NCBI RefSeq assembly: GCF_040712315.1
Contig: NC_134020.1
Coordinates: 37,254,751-37,318,750, forward strand
DNA from: Castanea sativa
Lineage: Eukaryota > Streptophyta > Magnoliopsida > Fagales > Fagaceae
Reading direction: 5' to 3'
DNA length: 64,000 nucleotides
Shown here one piece after another: positions 13,607-25,998 of this stretch. How positions within the stretch are numbered: the stretch's first letter is position 1; the number at the start of each line of letters is the position of its first letter. The position numbers were made by a program, and so were the translations under genes. Below the pieces are notes generated by a model. That model did not search any database. It had not been told where the DNA came from and saw nothing but the letters and a program-made list of their open reading frames with translations.

Positions 13607-14386
13607 CAACCAATTATAGCATGCAGGATTTATTTCAATTCAGATAGTAGTTTGTATTCTTTAGTTTGCACTTTTTTTTAATAGAAAAATGATAAAGATA
13701 CTGCAAGTTTTATTACATAAAACTTACAAATTGATGTGATAATGTATGTAATTGGTGGACTTCAATTACTTAATAAATATGCTTGAAATGTATTTTTGGT
13801 GATTTGTGATACATTAGTTTATAAGTTTCATATAGTAAAAGTTATTAGGTACACCGGAAGGACTATTGACGTGGTCCTCCCAACCAATGAGATGATGCTA
13901 TTTATGCAAATATGTGAATGAGTTTCTTAATCAACACAAGGAATAAAAAATAAAAAATTACCAAGTGATGCCACATTTGCATAGATAACAACATTTTATT
14001 GGTTAGAAGATTAGGGAAGACTACGTCATCGGTCCTCCAGGTGGACTTAATAATTCCTCCACCTATAGCATATAAATTCAAAGTTTGGTGATGAAAATTT
14101 GCCACCAAAGGAGTGATGCTAGGGACACTACAACTTTTACTATATGAAATTTATAAACTAATGTATCACAAATCACCAAAAATACATTTCAAACATATTT
14201 ATTAGGTGGTTGAAGTCCACCAATTACATACATTATCACATCAATTTGTAAGTTTTATGTAGTAAAACTTGTAGTATTTTTTATCATTTTTCTAAAAAAA
14301 AAAAAAAAAAGGCAAAAGTGCAAACTAAAGAATACAAACTACTATCTGAATTGAAATAAATCCTGCATTGTATAATTGGTTCAAGT
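13607..14386. repeat. large imperfect palindrome (foldback element)
   Basis: The first ~245 bp (13607-13851) are the reverse complement of the last ~265 bp (14121-14386), with few mismatches. The middle also pairs weakly: the block around GACGTGGTCCTCCCAACCAAT is echoed inverted around ATTGGTTAGAAGATTAGGGA. The whole 780 bp is therefore one decayed hairpin centred near 13990. There is no coding region. It is probably a foldback-type nonautonomous transposon, and a relative may lie near 2710-2900. Confidence 0.75.
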
Positions 14387-14879
14387 GAAAAAGAGTGGAA
14401 CTCCATGAGGAATCATTCTAGAAGTATGGTATACCTATAGACTACCATGCATTGATTAATTATGGAAAGTCCTTCATTTTAGTGACCCTAAGGAGTCATT
14501 ATCCCTTTAAGAAAACTCCATGTGTACCCTCACAATAAGCAAACTGAATCACATGAGACAATGAGGGGAAGCCCCCAACACCTTCACTTTGCATAATGTA
14601 TTTACAAAAAATGGTTAAGTGAAAATTAACCTGATGTGGAATTTTACCCAGAGGTTACATACAATTCAGAAAAGGAATATTATAGACATAGATGATAGCA
14701 TCTACTAGTAGTGGAAAATGTCCAAACTCCAAAACCAACATAGCAAATGGACAGCAAAAACCTGCTTCAAGAATTATCTTTTCTGTATCCAGCAAGTGAC
14801 AATTTCCACATGACACAGACCTAATTTATCAACTTTAACAGAGTCAATCAGAAAGCCAAGCAAGAAACATGTTTTGCTC

Positions 14880-14882
<3 letters not shown>

Positions 14883-14924
<42 letters not shown>
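14883..14924. repeat. (AG)n microsatellite
   Basis: Long perfect AG run, ending in GAGGGAGAGAG. Confidence 0.95.
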
Positions 14925-14932
<8 letters not shown>

Positions 14933-15265
14933 TTCAATTGGTACAAAAACCTAAGCCACATGTTTTAAACTGGTTCATAACATATTTAGGCATATGCATT
15001 AATCAGAGGATTTGGTATTACTACTCCTTTTGTGAATGATATTATGATTTGAAGAACAAAGGTGTCCAAAATTCTGAATACAACGAATTGCTACGGAGAT
15101 CTATGCCATATAACAAAGATTGTCTAAACTTCAGTAACAATAATATGTGTCTAAGACCTCAAAACACACACACGCACATACACAATTAGCAGCATAATAG
15201 AACCTCAATTCTACTGTGGAATCATCTTTGAATCCTACAAAGAGTGGCAAACCAAGCTTAGTCCT

Positions 15266-15292
15266 GGGGGGGGGGGGGGGGGGGGGGGGGGG
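15266..15292. repeat. 27 bp poly-G tract
   Basis: Unbroken run of 27 G residues, about 530 bp beyond the stop codon of the HDA8-type gene. G runs of this length are rare in AT-rich plant DNA, can form G-quadruplexes and are prone to length error in sequencing. Confidence 0.9.
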
Positions 15293-15818
15293 CAATGCCC
15301 CTAACATTTCAATCACCAAATTTTTTTTTTTTTTTAATCCAAAAACCTAACTAAATTTGTCCAAAAACAGAAAACTTAACTAACACACACCCTCCCCCTC
15401 CCCCACCACCCGACTCTCTCTTCAATACACATATTGCATCATGCTCCCATCTGAACTTTCTTTTGGGTGCAACCCTGAAGGATAAAGGTTTTTGATATAT
15501 TAGATAATAGTCATTATAAAGTTTTAAACATTGAAAAGAAATCTAGTAAAAGTAAATGACTATCCATACATACATGTAAAAGTAAAATTTTACTTTAATA
15601 CTCTAAATCTCTCACAAATATTAGCTTTGGCTCCCCTCATGATAAATTTCTAGTTTTGCTCCTGCCTACCATGATGAGTAAAACATTAATTTCTAAATTA
15701 AAATAACAAACATTTACAATTAACTTACTATGTATTAATTTAAATAGAATATCATATACAAAGATTTACAAGTGGAAAACAAATTATAAGAGCAGAATGT
15801 AAAGCAAATACCTTCAAA

Positions 15819-18800
15819 TTAAGCACCTTTTAGAAATGGTAGAGTGTCTTGTTGGTACTGTTTGATGGATTCGATTACTTTTACAGAAAAGGCCTCATCC
15901 TCCGGGTAATAAGCGATGGGATCAGATAATAGTGGACATGAAAGGTTGAGCGCACCTTCAAGCATTGCATGAAGACAATAAGCTGAATATGTAACATTAT
16001 ATCCACCTTCTTGGACAATAAGAAGGCGACCGCCGGTATGCCTATTTGCCAAGCTACGAACTATCTGCCCAATCTCTCGATAACCATTCATTGTCAAGCA
16101 TTGCCTTCCATTTGGATCAAACTAAATCACATGTAATAACTGTATAAGAAACTCCATCTTTATCAACATTAACAATTGATCCCTTATAATTTACATGAAA
16201 AGATTTTAAGCATCCACAAAAATAGAACAGATAATTAAGCATTGCTTCATGACTACCTTCATTGACCACTGTCTCCACTCTTCCCCACATTTAAGACAAA
16301 AAACCTATCTCTATAGATGATTTTCCTCTGCCCATAATGCAATAATCATTTTCCCAACAATGCCAAGTTAAAAGTGCCTGACTTCCTTACCCTGAATGTC
16401 AATTTTAGAATGGAGAACAAATAATGTCAGTCCACAAGGTGGAGCTTAAATTCAACCCCCCTCCCAAAGATACATACATAGAAAATTAATTTCTCTTAGT
16501 TCAGATCTTACAAGATGGCTTTGAACGCTAGTGTTGGCTACAAGTGAGAGGCTAGACTTTGGATTTTGGACTATCAGCTCGCCCTTGTATCTTGCGACTA
16601 TTACCAAGGCATAAAAGATTGATTTCCTTTTCTTTTGTGAATCTTTTTTTTTTTCTTTGTGACTTACCCAAGAAAAGAGTCACTCTTTCTTCTTTTTATT
16701 TTTATTTAAATTTTTAATGGCAGACATGATATATATTTTTTATCTATTTATTTTGATTCATAAGTTATATATGAACTTATTGGGTCTTAAATCTACAATC
16801 TCAACATCCACCTAGATCTTATGGGGAAGTGCCAATTGAGTTGAAGCTCATTGGCAAGCAAGCCGTGTGTGATCTCTTTATCACAATGAACCAAATCTAT
16901 TTGATCAATATTAATTCATTCAAACATCTTGTCTTCTTCTTCAACTGAGTTCTAGCATAACAGCTTCTCTTGCTTCATCTTAAGAAATGATAAATAGATA
17001 AACCAAACAGAGACCCAATGTAGTAACTATTGAATCAAGAAAATCCTGATTCATCTCATTGTTTTCCTTGAGTTCACTACAACTAGAGAATAATAAGACT
17101 CATCCAATTTCCTTGTTTTGAAAGAAGGGATATTATTTACTTCAAAATTAAGTTATTTCCCAGCCACAAAATAAGGAACAGACATAAACTCATTCCTGAT
17201 CTGATGTTCCTATTAGGAATGTTCTGATACAGTACAGTACAATAGGAGACAAGGGAATGCAATGGGAGGGATGGTGTAGGGTGCCTGCCCCCAAAGCCTT
17301 GCCCCCTTGTCCATAGTGGCCTATTGCATACAACGGAAACAACTCCCACTAGATTGCTGCCCCTTTCTCTCTTTTTACCAACAGTGAGGGACAAACCCAC
17401 TCATACACCAGCAGGAAGGGTGGCACTTCTGGCAATATCTAGCAAAAATGTTGCAGGAGTGCAGTGTGGTAGGCCTTGGCCAGGAAAGCATAGCATAGGG
17501 AGGAAAGTGAATTAGGGTGGTGGATGATTTAGAGGCCGAGTCATTTGATAGAAAAAAACTATCTAGCGAAAATGTTGCAGGCGTGCAGTGTGGTAGGCCT
17601 TGGCTGGGAAAGCATAGCATAGGGAGGAAAGTGAGCTTGGGTGGTGGAAGATTTAGAGGCCGAGTCATTTGATAGAAATCAAAGGCTTTATCCCTATAGA
17701 GAAGGACGCCCTTTAAAGTGAAGGGAAGTGCTCCAAGGAATGTAAGTGAAGTACATAACCAAGAAACTGGTTCTAAATTTTCTTGAGCAGATATATTTGA
17801 ATGATCTGGAAAGTTCGGTTTCTTAAATTTCATAAAATGTGTTTCTTATCCTTTGAATAGTTACTTTGTAATGCTAAACAAAAGTAATAATGAATAATAT
17901 TTATTTGACTCAACAGTCTTCATGAGAAGACACCTGAGGGCTGAATTCAACTGCATAGAAACATTGGGGTCAGACATTAATAAAAAAAAGAAAAAAGAAA
18001 GAAACACTGGGGTCTGAAGCTTAAACTTTAGAGATAGTCCAAAGTCCTAATTTTAATCAAATATATACAAAACCCAGCAACTTGTAAAACCAAGTAGACC
18101 AAATGATAGCACATTTTTCATCATATATCCACCATTCAGTCTCCATTTACAGATCTTTAAAATTATGTCATGATCCTTAGCTCATTATTACATTCAAATT
18201 CTACCATAAAAGAAACAGGACATTTATCATTCTTTAAGTTCCACATTTTAGGTGTCACTTTCTCAATCAATTATCTCCATCAAAGCATCATATGTATTCA
18301 ATATCCCGTCTGACTGTATCCTAATCACTTTAGCACTTCCAATATCCTTTTTTAACAGTCTACTTCCATAAAATCCCATGGTTCAGTTTTCTGAATGCTC
18401 TAATCATATATAGGCCTTATGCCAAATCTCAATTACAACATGAGCAGATGAAATCAATTCTGAGCATATGTCTTCAATAAAATTCACTAATTATTGGAAT
18501 TCAGAGAGAGAGAGAGAGAGAGAACTTACAGCACTTGAATCTTGGCCAACAACCCAAACTATCATATTAGGCTCAAACTTTTCAATTGCTGGAATGACCA
18601 ACTCGGTCATGGCATACACATATCCCCTGTCACCAGTGCCATTTGGTAGAGGTATATTCATATTATACCCAAATCCTTCTCCTTCACCAAGTTCATCAAC
18701 AGATCCATTCTGCGGATGAGATGGACCCCAAGTCCCATGATTCATATGAAGGGAGATGGTAAGAACTTTATTTGACCTATAGAACCCCTCTGCTGTTCCA

Positions 18801-19883
18801 TTGCCATAATGAACATCAATGTCAACAACTGCAACCTTTTGAAAGCCAGAATCCAAAGCCAACTGAACAGCAAGACCCGCATTGTTAAGGAAGCAGTACC
18901 CATCAGCTTGAGTAGGCTGAGCATGGTGACCCGGAGGCCTAACCAATGCATACGCAATTTTGCCACAGCCATCGAGTACATGCTTCATTGCTGATAGAGT
19001 AGTACCAGCAGCAAGAAGCGCGGCATCCCATGATCCAGGGTTCAAGAATGTTCCGGTACAAAGCATCTTTCCTCCATTCCTATCTGCTTCAATTAGTTCA
19101 TTTATGTATTCTGGGAAATCAACAAATTTGAAATAATATCAGACTCTGATGTAACTCATGCCCAGCAAACTTAAGACAGGTTGTTACATTCAAGATAATC
19201 CCTCCCCAACATTTTCTTCCATACGTTATTTGATTTGCAACAGATTATAGGGAAGGTATAGCAAATTGGGAGTTAATCAGTCCCACAGCTTCTAAAATTC
19301 TAACACATTACAACATTTTAAGCTTCATTGCACAGAATAGAATTTTGACTGAAATCCCATTTCAGTATAATCAGGAAATCATCCCTTGCACTTGAGGGAA
19401 ATCAAATTCCAAGTAAACAAAAACAGAACAAGAATTCAACTCCAAAAACCCCACCTCCATGCCACTCTTCAAAGTTTACTAATGAATCAAACATGCCATT
19501 CAAAAAACATCATCTTTTTTGCTTTAAACAAAGCAAAACCGACCCAGATTCAGTTTGAAAGCACACAATCTTAAATTCTTAATAACAAATAAAAAGAAAC
19601 AAACTGAAACCGGTGGATATGTACCTTGAGTGTGGAAGGAGAGCAATCGAGGGACGAGAGCAGGTGTGCCAGAATGCCAAGAGATGTAAGGAGAGATGGG
19701 GCCCCGTTTGAGAATGGAGAGCATGTTCTTGACCCTGTCTGAGTTCTCTGGGTGCTTTTCTAAGACGTCAAGAAACCCAGGATCCATGCCACTGTCGAAA
19801 ACGCCTGTGCCAGTTTCGTGTTTCAGCATCCCCTCGTGCCAGAACACGTCTATGGGTTCCACTGGAGTTGGAGAAGTAGCCAT
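15819..19883 (-). CDS. HDA8: class II histone deacetylase, HDA8-type
   Basis: Removes acetyl groups from lysine (zinc-dependent). The family acts on histones or cytosolic proteins. Exons on the minus strand are 19883-19625, 19110-18530 and 16121-15819, all with GT/AG borders. Phases join cleanly (259+581+303 nt) to give 380 residues, close to the ~377 of the Arabidopsis HDA8 protein as I recall it. Visible features: RPPGHHAQ with the active-site pair H148/H149; zinc ligands in VDIDVHYGNGT (D185, H187) and VGQDSS (D277); and the catalytic tyrosine in QEGGY (Y321). The start MATSPTPVEP fits the family; an in-frame ATG 66 codons upstream (20081) is the alternative. The first intron is 514 bp and the second 2.4 kb, the latter with a tandem duplication. 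The reading frame is undamaged, so the gene looks functional. Confidence 0.93.
17437..17680. repeat. two-copy tandem duplication inside HDA8 intron 2
   Basis: A 124 bp unit starting ATCTAGC(A/G)AAAATGTTGCAG occurs at 17437-17560 and again at 17561-17680 with only a few differences. A same-sense open frame of 152 codons (17833-17375) runs through both copies, but I recognise no protein family in it. Confidence 0.85.
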
Positions 19884-20445
19884 GACAGAATTCGAAGGTA
19901 GAGGATTTTGGAACCTCCTTCGGTTCTTCCTGCTGTGCTCTCTGTGTCTCTGATGAGGGTGACAAGACAAACTACACTCAACACTACAGTATGCTACACT
20001 TGTTGGAGTACGATGAGAGGATGAGTGGATGATAAGACATGATGAGACAAGCAAGATTTCATGACTGGCAAGCAGTGGCATGGTGATGGTCCCAATTTGC
20101 CTCTTCGGCCCATCTAAAACACTGCCTCAAATCATGTAGATATTGGATTGGGCCTTGGGTGGTGACCTTGATTTTAAACCCATGGCCTTTTCACAAACTT
20201 CTCTTATATGACAATTTAAGCCCATCTCGTGGGTTTTCGTTTTACATGCTCTTAACAGATGAGTTTTATCCGTCCCGCATAGCAAATGGGGGTGGGAATG
20301 GGGTTAACATTTTTCCTTATAGACATTTGCACCCATCTCGTTTATATTTAAACAATTAAAAAAAAAAAAAACATTTATACAGGTTATATATGTGTGTTCG
20401 TGTTTTTATCTTTCATACATTATTCTTTCTAATTTTTTTGATGTG

Positions 20446-20929
20446 GTATACTTGGGTCAAAATGGGCTTTTACCCATATTTCACAAACTTTCCAGTAAAA
20501 TATTTCATGTCTGAAACTAATTAGGAAAATGCTCCTGTTTTGAAACTCGATTTTCTAAAAATTGAGTTTCAAATGTGTAACTTGATTTTTGAAATATCGA
20601 ATTATAGCGAACGTGGACTTAGAATTTTTTTTTTAGAACTCGAGTTCCATGTAAACTACTTGAGTTCATGGAACTCAAGTTCTACTTAAATTTTTTCAAG
20701 GAACTCGAGTACTTCACATGGAACTTGAGTTCCAAATTTTTTTTTTTTTTTTTTAAATTTTCAGTTTGGTATAACTCGATTGTCCAAAAATCGAGTTTTA
20801 AATTGAAATTCGATTTTTAGAAAATCAAGTTTCAAAATAGGGGCATTTTCCTAATAGTTTTAGAAATAGGGTAAAATGCTGGATATCTTTAAAAAAAAAA
20901 AGGATAAAAGCTCATTTTCTCCAGTATAC
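20446..20929. mobile_element. foldback MITE-like element
   Basis: The outer ends are inverted: GTATACTTGGGTCAAAATGG on the left and CTCCAGTATAC on the right. Nested inverted blocks are TTAGGAAAATGCTCCTGTTT / GGGGCATTTTCCTAA and several copies of GGAACTCGAGTTC-like palindromes in the centre. There is no coding capacity, and most of the element could form one stem-loop. Confidence 0.7.
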
Positions 20930-21128
20930 TTGTATTATTGAATATATTTTTATGTTTTAAGATTTAAGTTGTTTATATTTTTTAATTGTTGCATCATTGT
21001 GTATGAATTATTTTTGTATTTCTTAATACATAAATTGTTGTATTGTTATGATTTGAGAAGATTTTGTAATGTTAGAACTTTTTTTCAATGTTTTATGTGT
21101 TTTAATTTAATGTATTCAAAATAAGCTT

Positions 21129-21161
<33 letters not shown>

Positions 21162-21227
21162 ACTTGAGTGTGGCGGGATGGATACCTTCTAGAATAGGGT
21201 AGAAAAAAAAACCCGCCCTAAAGCAGA

Positions 21228-21930
21228 GTGGAGGTGGGGAATAGAAAACTTGCCCCATGCTCGTCTTGTTGCCACTCTTACTCTCCACTCTTAATAAAAT
21301 AAGGATAATTACAACAGACTCACCCTTGCTTAAATCCAATTTCATACTAGCTAGCCATGGTTGCAAAATGTCACTTTATGCAGTCATCACTCACCTCATC
21401 ATTTTTATAGTTAGAACCATTTTTTTTTTTAAGAGCATTTAAGATTCAACAATTCCCTTTTTTTTTTCTTCATCTAAGATTCAGCTGAGAAGTTATATGC
21501 CATATCCTTGATATACAACATATCACTCATAACGCTTGAACACCACTAGTGTGGGGGTGGAGAATAGAAAACCCGCCCCATACTTGTCCTATTGCCACTC
21601 CTACCCTTAACTCCTTAGAATACAAGGATAATTATATCTTACTCACCTGTGGTTAAATCCAATTTCATATTGGCTAGCCGTGGTTGCAAAATGTCACTTT
21701 ATGCAGTTGTTACTCACCTCATCATTTTTACAATTAAAACCTTAAAAAAAAAGAACATTTAAGAATCAACCATTCCATTCTTTTATTATTATTTTAATTT
21801 CATATAAGCTAGATTCAGTCGAGAAGGTATATGTCACATCCGCAATATGCAACATATCACTCACAACACTTGAACCCCATTAGTGGAGGTGGGGAATAAA
21901 AAACCCGCTCCCTGCCTGTCTTGTTGCCTT
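21228..21930. repeat. tandem repeat, ~328 bp unit, about 2.1 copies
   Basis: The phrase GGTGGGGAATAGAAAAC and the following ~325 bp recur starting near 21228, 21553 and 21883. The shared inner phrase GTTGCAAAATGTCACTTTAT confirms register. There is no reading frame. The stretch from 20930 to 21227 is AT-rich and otherwise featureless. Confidence 0.8.
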
Positions 21931-22519
21931 TTACATAAACTCCCAAACAAGATATTATAAAGATTAATCTCATAATATATTCTTTTTTACCCATTTCCCC
22001 CTCCCAAATAGGTCATTATAGTTTGGCCCTATCACAATTTATACCCTATTTTCTTTGATAAAAAAAACCTTTATTTTTTGTTTTTAGTGTCTTGCATGGT
22101 GAAAAATATAAGTCAATGGAAAATATAACTGTGGTCACCAAGTTTCAATAACTAATTTGACAACTAAAATTTGAAGTAAAATGAAATCAATAATTTTTCG
22201 TTTACATTCAAAAATATTGCAATTTATGGACAAATTACAAACTTATGCCATTGGGTTTATATAACTAATTAGCTCCATCACATTTTAGTATTTTTTATTT
22301 TTATTTTTTGTTTAACGTTAACTTTGTGCTCCGTGTAAGTTTTGAGGCTGTGTTACTTTTAATCTCGAAGCATTCTTGAGGATTTTATTTAACTTTATGT
22401 TAATGGTATAAACTCGGAAGAGTTTTGATTCTCACACATCCACTATTTTATGTTTGTTTTTTCACATCCACTTTTATGTGTGTGAAATAGTGGATTTGTG
22501 GATGTAAACTAACGTAAAA

Positions 22520-22521
<2 letters not shown>

Positions 22522-22565
<44 letters not shown>
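22522..22565. repeat. (TA)n microsatellite
   Basis: Perfect alternating TA run of about 44 bp. Confidence 0.95.
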
Positions 22566-22568
<3 letters not shown>

Positions 22569-22725
22569 TTTTTGGTTCAAAATTGCCTCAAAAGAGAGAA
22601 TTTTATCAAGGTAAGCGCGCTTGGATGAGAAGCAATTTTCCAAACACATAGTAAGAGACAAAAGCAGGTAAAGGTGGGAAGAACAAAACATAAAGCCTTA
22701 TTTGTATGTAGTTTTATGGTATCAC

Positions 22726-23376
22726 CTAGGAAGCACGGGTGTGGCGTTTGGGCCGCCGCACCCGCGTCGGACGCGGCGCGACACGGGGACGCGCAGGCGA
22801 CACTGTTGCATGCGCGTCCGTGCCGCGTCCGCCTTTAAAAAAATAGTTTTTCGGCGCGATATGCGTAGATACAGCGCCGATTCGGCTCTGACGCGCGCCG
22901 ATTCACGCCGAACCGGGCAGAATCGGATTGTACCGGCCGAATATCGGTGTGTTTCGGCCAGAAAAAGGAAATCGGCCAGTGAGGATCTTTGCTTCTCCGT
23001 CTTCTTCGCTTTGTCTTCTGTTCTGTTTCTCTTTCTGTTCTGTTTCTTTTTTTTTTCTTTTTCTTTTTTGGGAAGAGCTCTGTTTCTCTTTTTTTGATAA
23101 CACCAACTTAAAGGCTCTCTTTTTGTCTTTTTTGTTTGCTGTGCCTCTCTGACCAGTGACCAAACACGTGACAGCCACATCTCTCCCTTCTTTTTTTTCC
23201 TTTTTTTTTTAAGAAACTAAATTTATTTTAATATTTGTTATATATATCAAATTCTTGAGCCATTAAATTACTTTTTTTAAAAAATTTATTTATGAGAAGC
23301 CTTATCTATTTTAATACTTTTGTCAATAATAAGTATAAAAAACTTTTGTGTACTTATTACTATCTATTTATTTTTC

Positions 23377-23438
<62 letters not shown>

Positions 23439-23615
23439 GAGTTTTCTATTATTATTATTATATATAAAAAATGATTAGTAATATATAAAATATTTTTAAT
23501 AATTTTTTAATTGCCGCACCCCGCCGCATCCGCACCCTATTTTTTTAAAATTGCCGAGTCTCGCACCCACACCCGTACCCGCACCCGAATCTGGAAACGC
23601 ACCCGTGCTTCATAG
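22726..23615. mobile_element. hAT-like nonautonomous element, GC-rich ends
   Basis: A perfect 8 bp duplication GGTATCAC flanks it (22718-22725 and 23616-23623). The termini are inverted: CTAGGAAGCACGGGTG on the left and CACCCGTGCTTCATAG-like on the right. Both subterminal regions are very rich in CG-containing repeats (GCCGCACCC, GACGCGGCGCG), in contrast to an AT-rich middle that holds an (ATT)n array. No transposase reading frame is visible; the long minus-strand frame across it is low-complexity Lys/Arg/Glu. Confidence 0.85.
23378..23437. repeat. (ATT)n microsatellite
   Basis: Perfect ATT trinucleotide array of about 60 bp inside the hAT-like element. Confidence 0.95.
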
Positions 23616-25316
23616 GGTATCACATGTATGTAGTTTGAAGTTTATCTCTCCTTTTTCTCTCACCATCTATTTACCAATCAAAAAAAAAAAAAAAAGGACA
23701 AAAAGTAAATGAAAGAAAAATATCAAGTAGCCAGTCCAAGAATTCTGTGTGCTAGATAAACTTTTCCAAATGGCTTAGCATTAGGTTCGTTTTCTTTGTT
23801 TCTCGTGCAGAGATCGGACTTAAAATGATCTTGGAATATACAAAGTATTTGGAATGCTGAAACTGCCTCGAGTTCCATTATCAGGTTTCTACTTCTAGTA
23901 TGGCGATGTCACTTGTGGACTTCTAGATTATATTGCATTATGAAGCAACTAACAGGTTACCTCATGAAGCAATTATATTGCATTATGAAAGATGTTGAAG
24001 CCAGAAGTGAATATGAGAGAATCAAAACATCCAGGTATGCCATAGATGACTGGATCAACATGCATCATTCTTCACAAGTCCAAAACAATAATAATTTACT
24101 ATTATGCATGCTTTTCATTAATCAGTATGTGGATGGCTGGATGCTACATATATTTTCTGCTTATGTAGATTGAATAGCATCATGGGGTTAGATCTTGTTT
24201 TAGTTTAACATAATGCTTAGATATGAAAGAAAAAATAATTGTCTCACAGAAATATTGTAAGAGAAAATTAAATGGGAATTTAGTTTTATTCCATATAATT
24301 ATCATAGGCCAATATAGGCGTGATTAATGTAAAATGTAAAATAAGGGACTGAGATCCAATATAATATCTAGGCAGTAGGCACCCAGGTACAATTGAATTC
24401 AGTAAGACGGGAAAAATGTTTAACTTTTTTTCCCCTACCATGGGATCAACTACAAAAAACCAAAAAAAAGAAAAAAAAAAATTATGTCATTGTATTCACT
24501 TGCACCCACTGTATATAATACCTTAGATATAGCATCTTATTATCTCAGTCCTAAAATAGAAAATTACCAATGTAGTAACTAAAGTGATTTGATAATCATA
24601 AATTACTCTCAAACAATTTATAGGTTAAGCTTCACTTAAAAAAAAAAGCCAATCTCGTATTTTCAATTTTAAACTAAAATTTTCTAAACAAATGAATCGA
24701 TGATTAAAGCATTTTGTACTTCGTGAAATGTTATAAAACTTATTTCCCAGAAGTAGCGGACTAACTTTTGCTGATTTATGAGGCTAATCAATTTAAGAAT
24801 AAAAAGTCAAATTAAATTTTCATCCCTAATGAAGTCATTGCATTCCGATGCTTTGATGTTGGGACTCGGGAAAATCAATGGGATCCAATATAAGAACTTG
24901 TGGGTTATTTGTTCACCTTGAATGAGTCTCATAAGATTTTCAAGAATTTCTAACAATTTTTATCCCAACATCTATTTTCTCAAGCAACTCTACATTTTAA
25001 TGTTTGACATCATTGGAATTAAATTTCATGCAGAATTTCAAATTTAAAGACTTGATCTTGTTCAAAATGTGGTGTCACATAAATCTGGTATCTTCTCATG
25101 ATACTTAGATATCAAAATCCTCATTATTATTAAGAATATATCAAATCATTCTTGATCTTGAGGAAAAAACTGTCATTTGCCTTACCTTAAGTTTTAATAC
25201 TTTTTTTTTTTGAGAAGGTTTAATACTGTTTGTTAAAGATATATAAAGCCCAATTCTATTTTTTTTTTTTTTAAAATTTAGAAGAAGCCCAATTCTACTA
25301 GATGTGATAAACATTA

Positions 25317-25998
25317 GGATAAATTTAGCTATAAAATTGGTTGTAGTTTAAGGCTACAACCTTACTATCAATAAAATATATATTACAATATATTTTGAAA
25401 ATCTAACCGTTGAATTGCATTCCCTTTATGGTTTTAATATATATATCAAATTTTGTATCAATAAAATGTTATTTACTATATGATCTATAAGCTTATATTT
25501 TATGAAAATTTTAAACTATAAAAACTTGCAATTTAAAAAATTTATTGATGACATAGTTATTAATCTTTAATTTTCTAAATTTTTTGTAAGCATTGAGGAT
25601 ATAAGAAGAAGATGTAATCCAATGGTAGATATTGTCAAAATTCACCTCTGATAAAAAGTTATTGAATAAGGCTGTAGCCTTAGGGTCCGTTTGGATAGAA
25701 CTTAGTGCTAAAAATTGAAAACACTGTAGTAAAATAATTTTTAAATGTGTAAATAATATTGTGGGACCCATTTTTAATATATATATTTTTTCTAAATAAA
25801 GTGTTTGTGGGTCCTATGAACAGTGCGTAAATAGTAACTTTGTCTCCCGCACAGTGAATCCATGTGCATGAATAGTACCGATTATTGTTCACGTGCTGGA
25901 GAATAAAAAAGAAGAAGTTGAAAACGCAAACTCAAAACGTAGACTTGTATCCAAACAAATACTTAGACTACAATTAATTTTGTAATTAAATTTTGTCC
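25317..25998. mobile_element. TIR transposon remnant interrupted by a MITE
   Basis: The ends form long imperfect inverted repeats of about 60 bp (ATAAAATTGGTTGTAGTTTA on the left, complemented by CTACAATTAATTTTGTAAT on the right). TA flanks both sides. The right inverted repeat is split by the MITE at 25683-25962. Copies A and B lack the whole block, which supports insertion. Confidence 0.65.
25683..25962. mobile_element. Tourist-like MITE with TTA target duplication
   Basis: Starts GGGTCCGTTTGGATAGAAC and ends near GTATCCAAACAAATAC, which is a terminal inverted repeat. TTA lies on both sides (25680-25682, 25963-25965). It belongs to the same family as 45124-45483, sharing the internal phrase ATTGTGGG(A/T)CCCATTTTTAA. 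Confidence 0.8.

Noticed and set aside
15131..15319. ORF with a poly-proline run
   Set aside because: Produced solely by the poly-G tract on the opposite strand.
22722..23180. 152-codon minus-strand ORF across the hAT-like element
   Set aside because: Low-complexity Lys/Arg/Glu composition from CT-rich DNA, overlapping other frames and spanning a transposon end.
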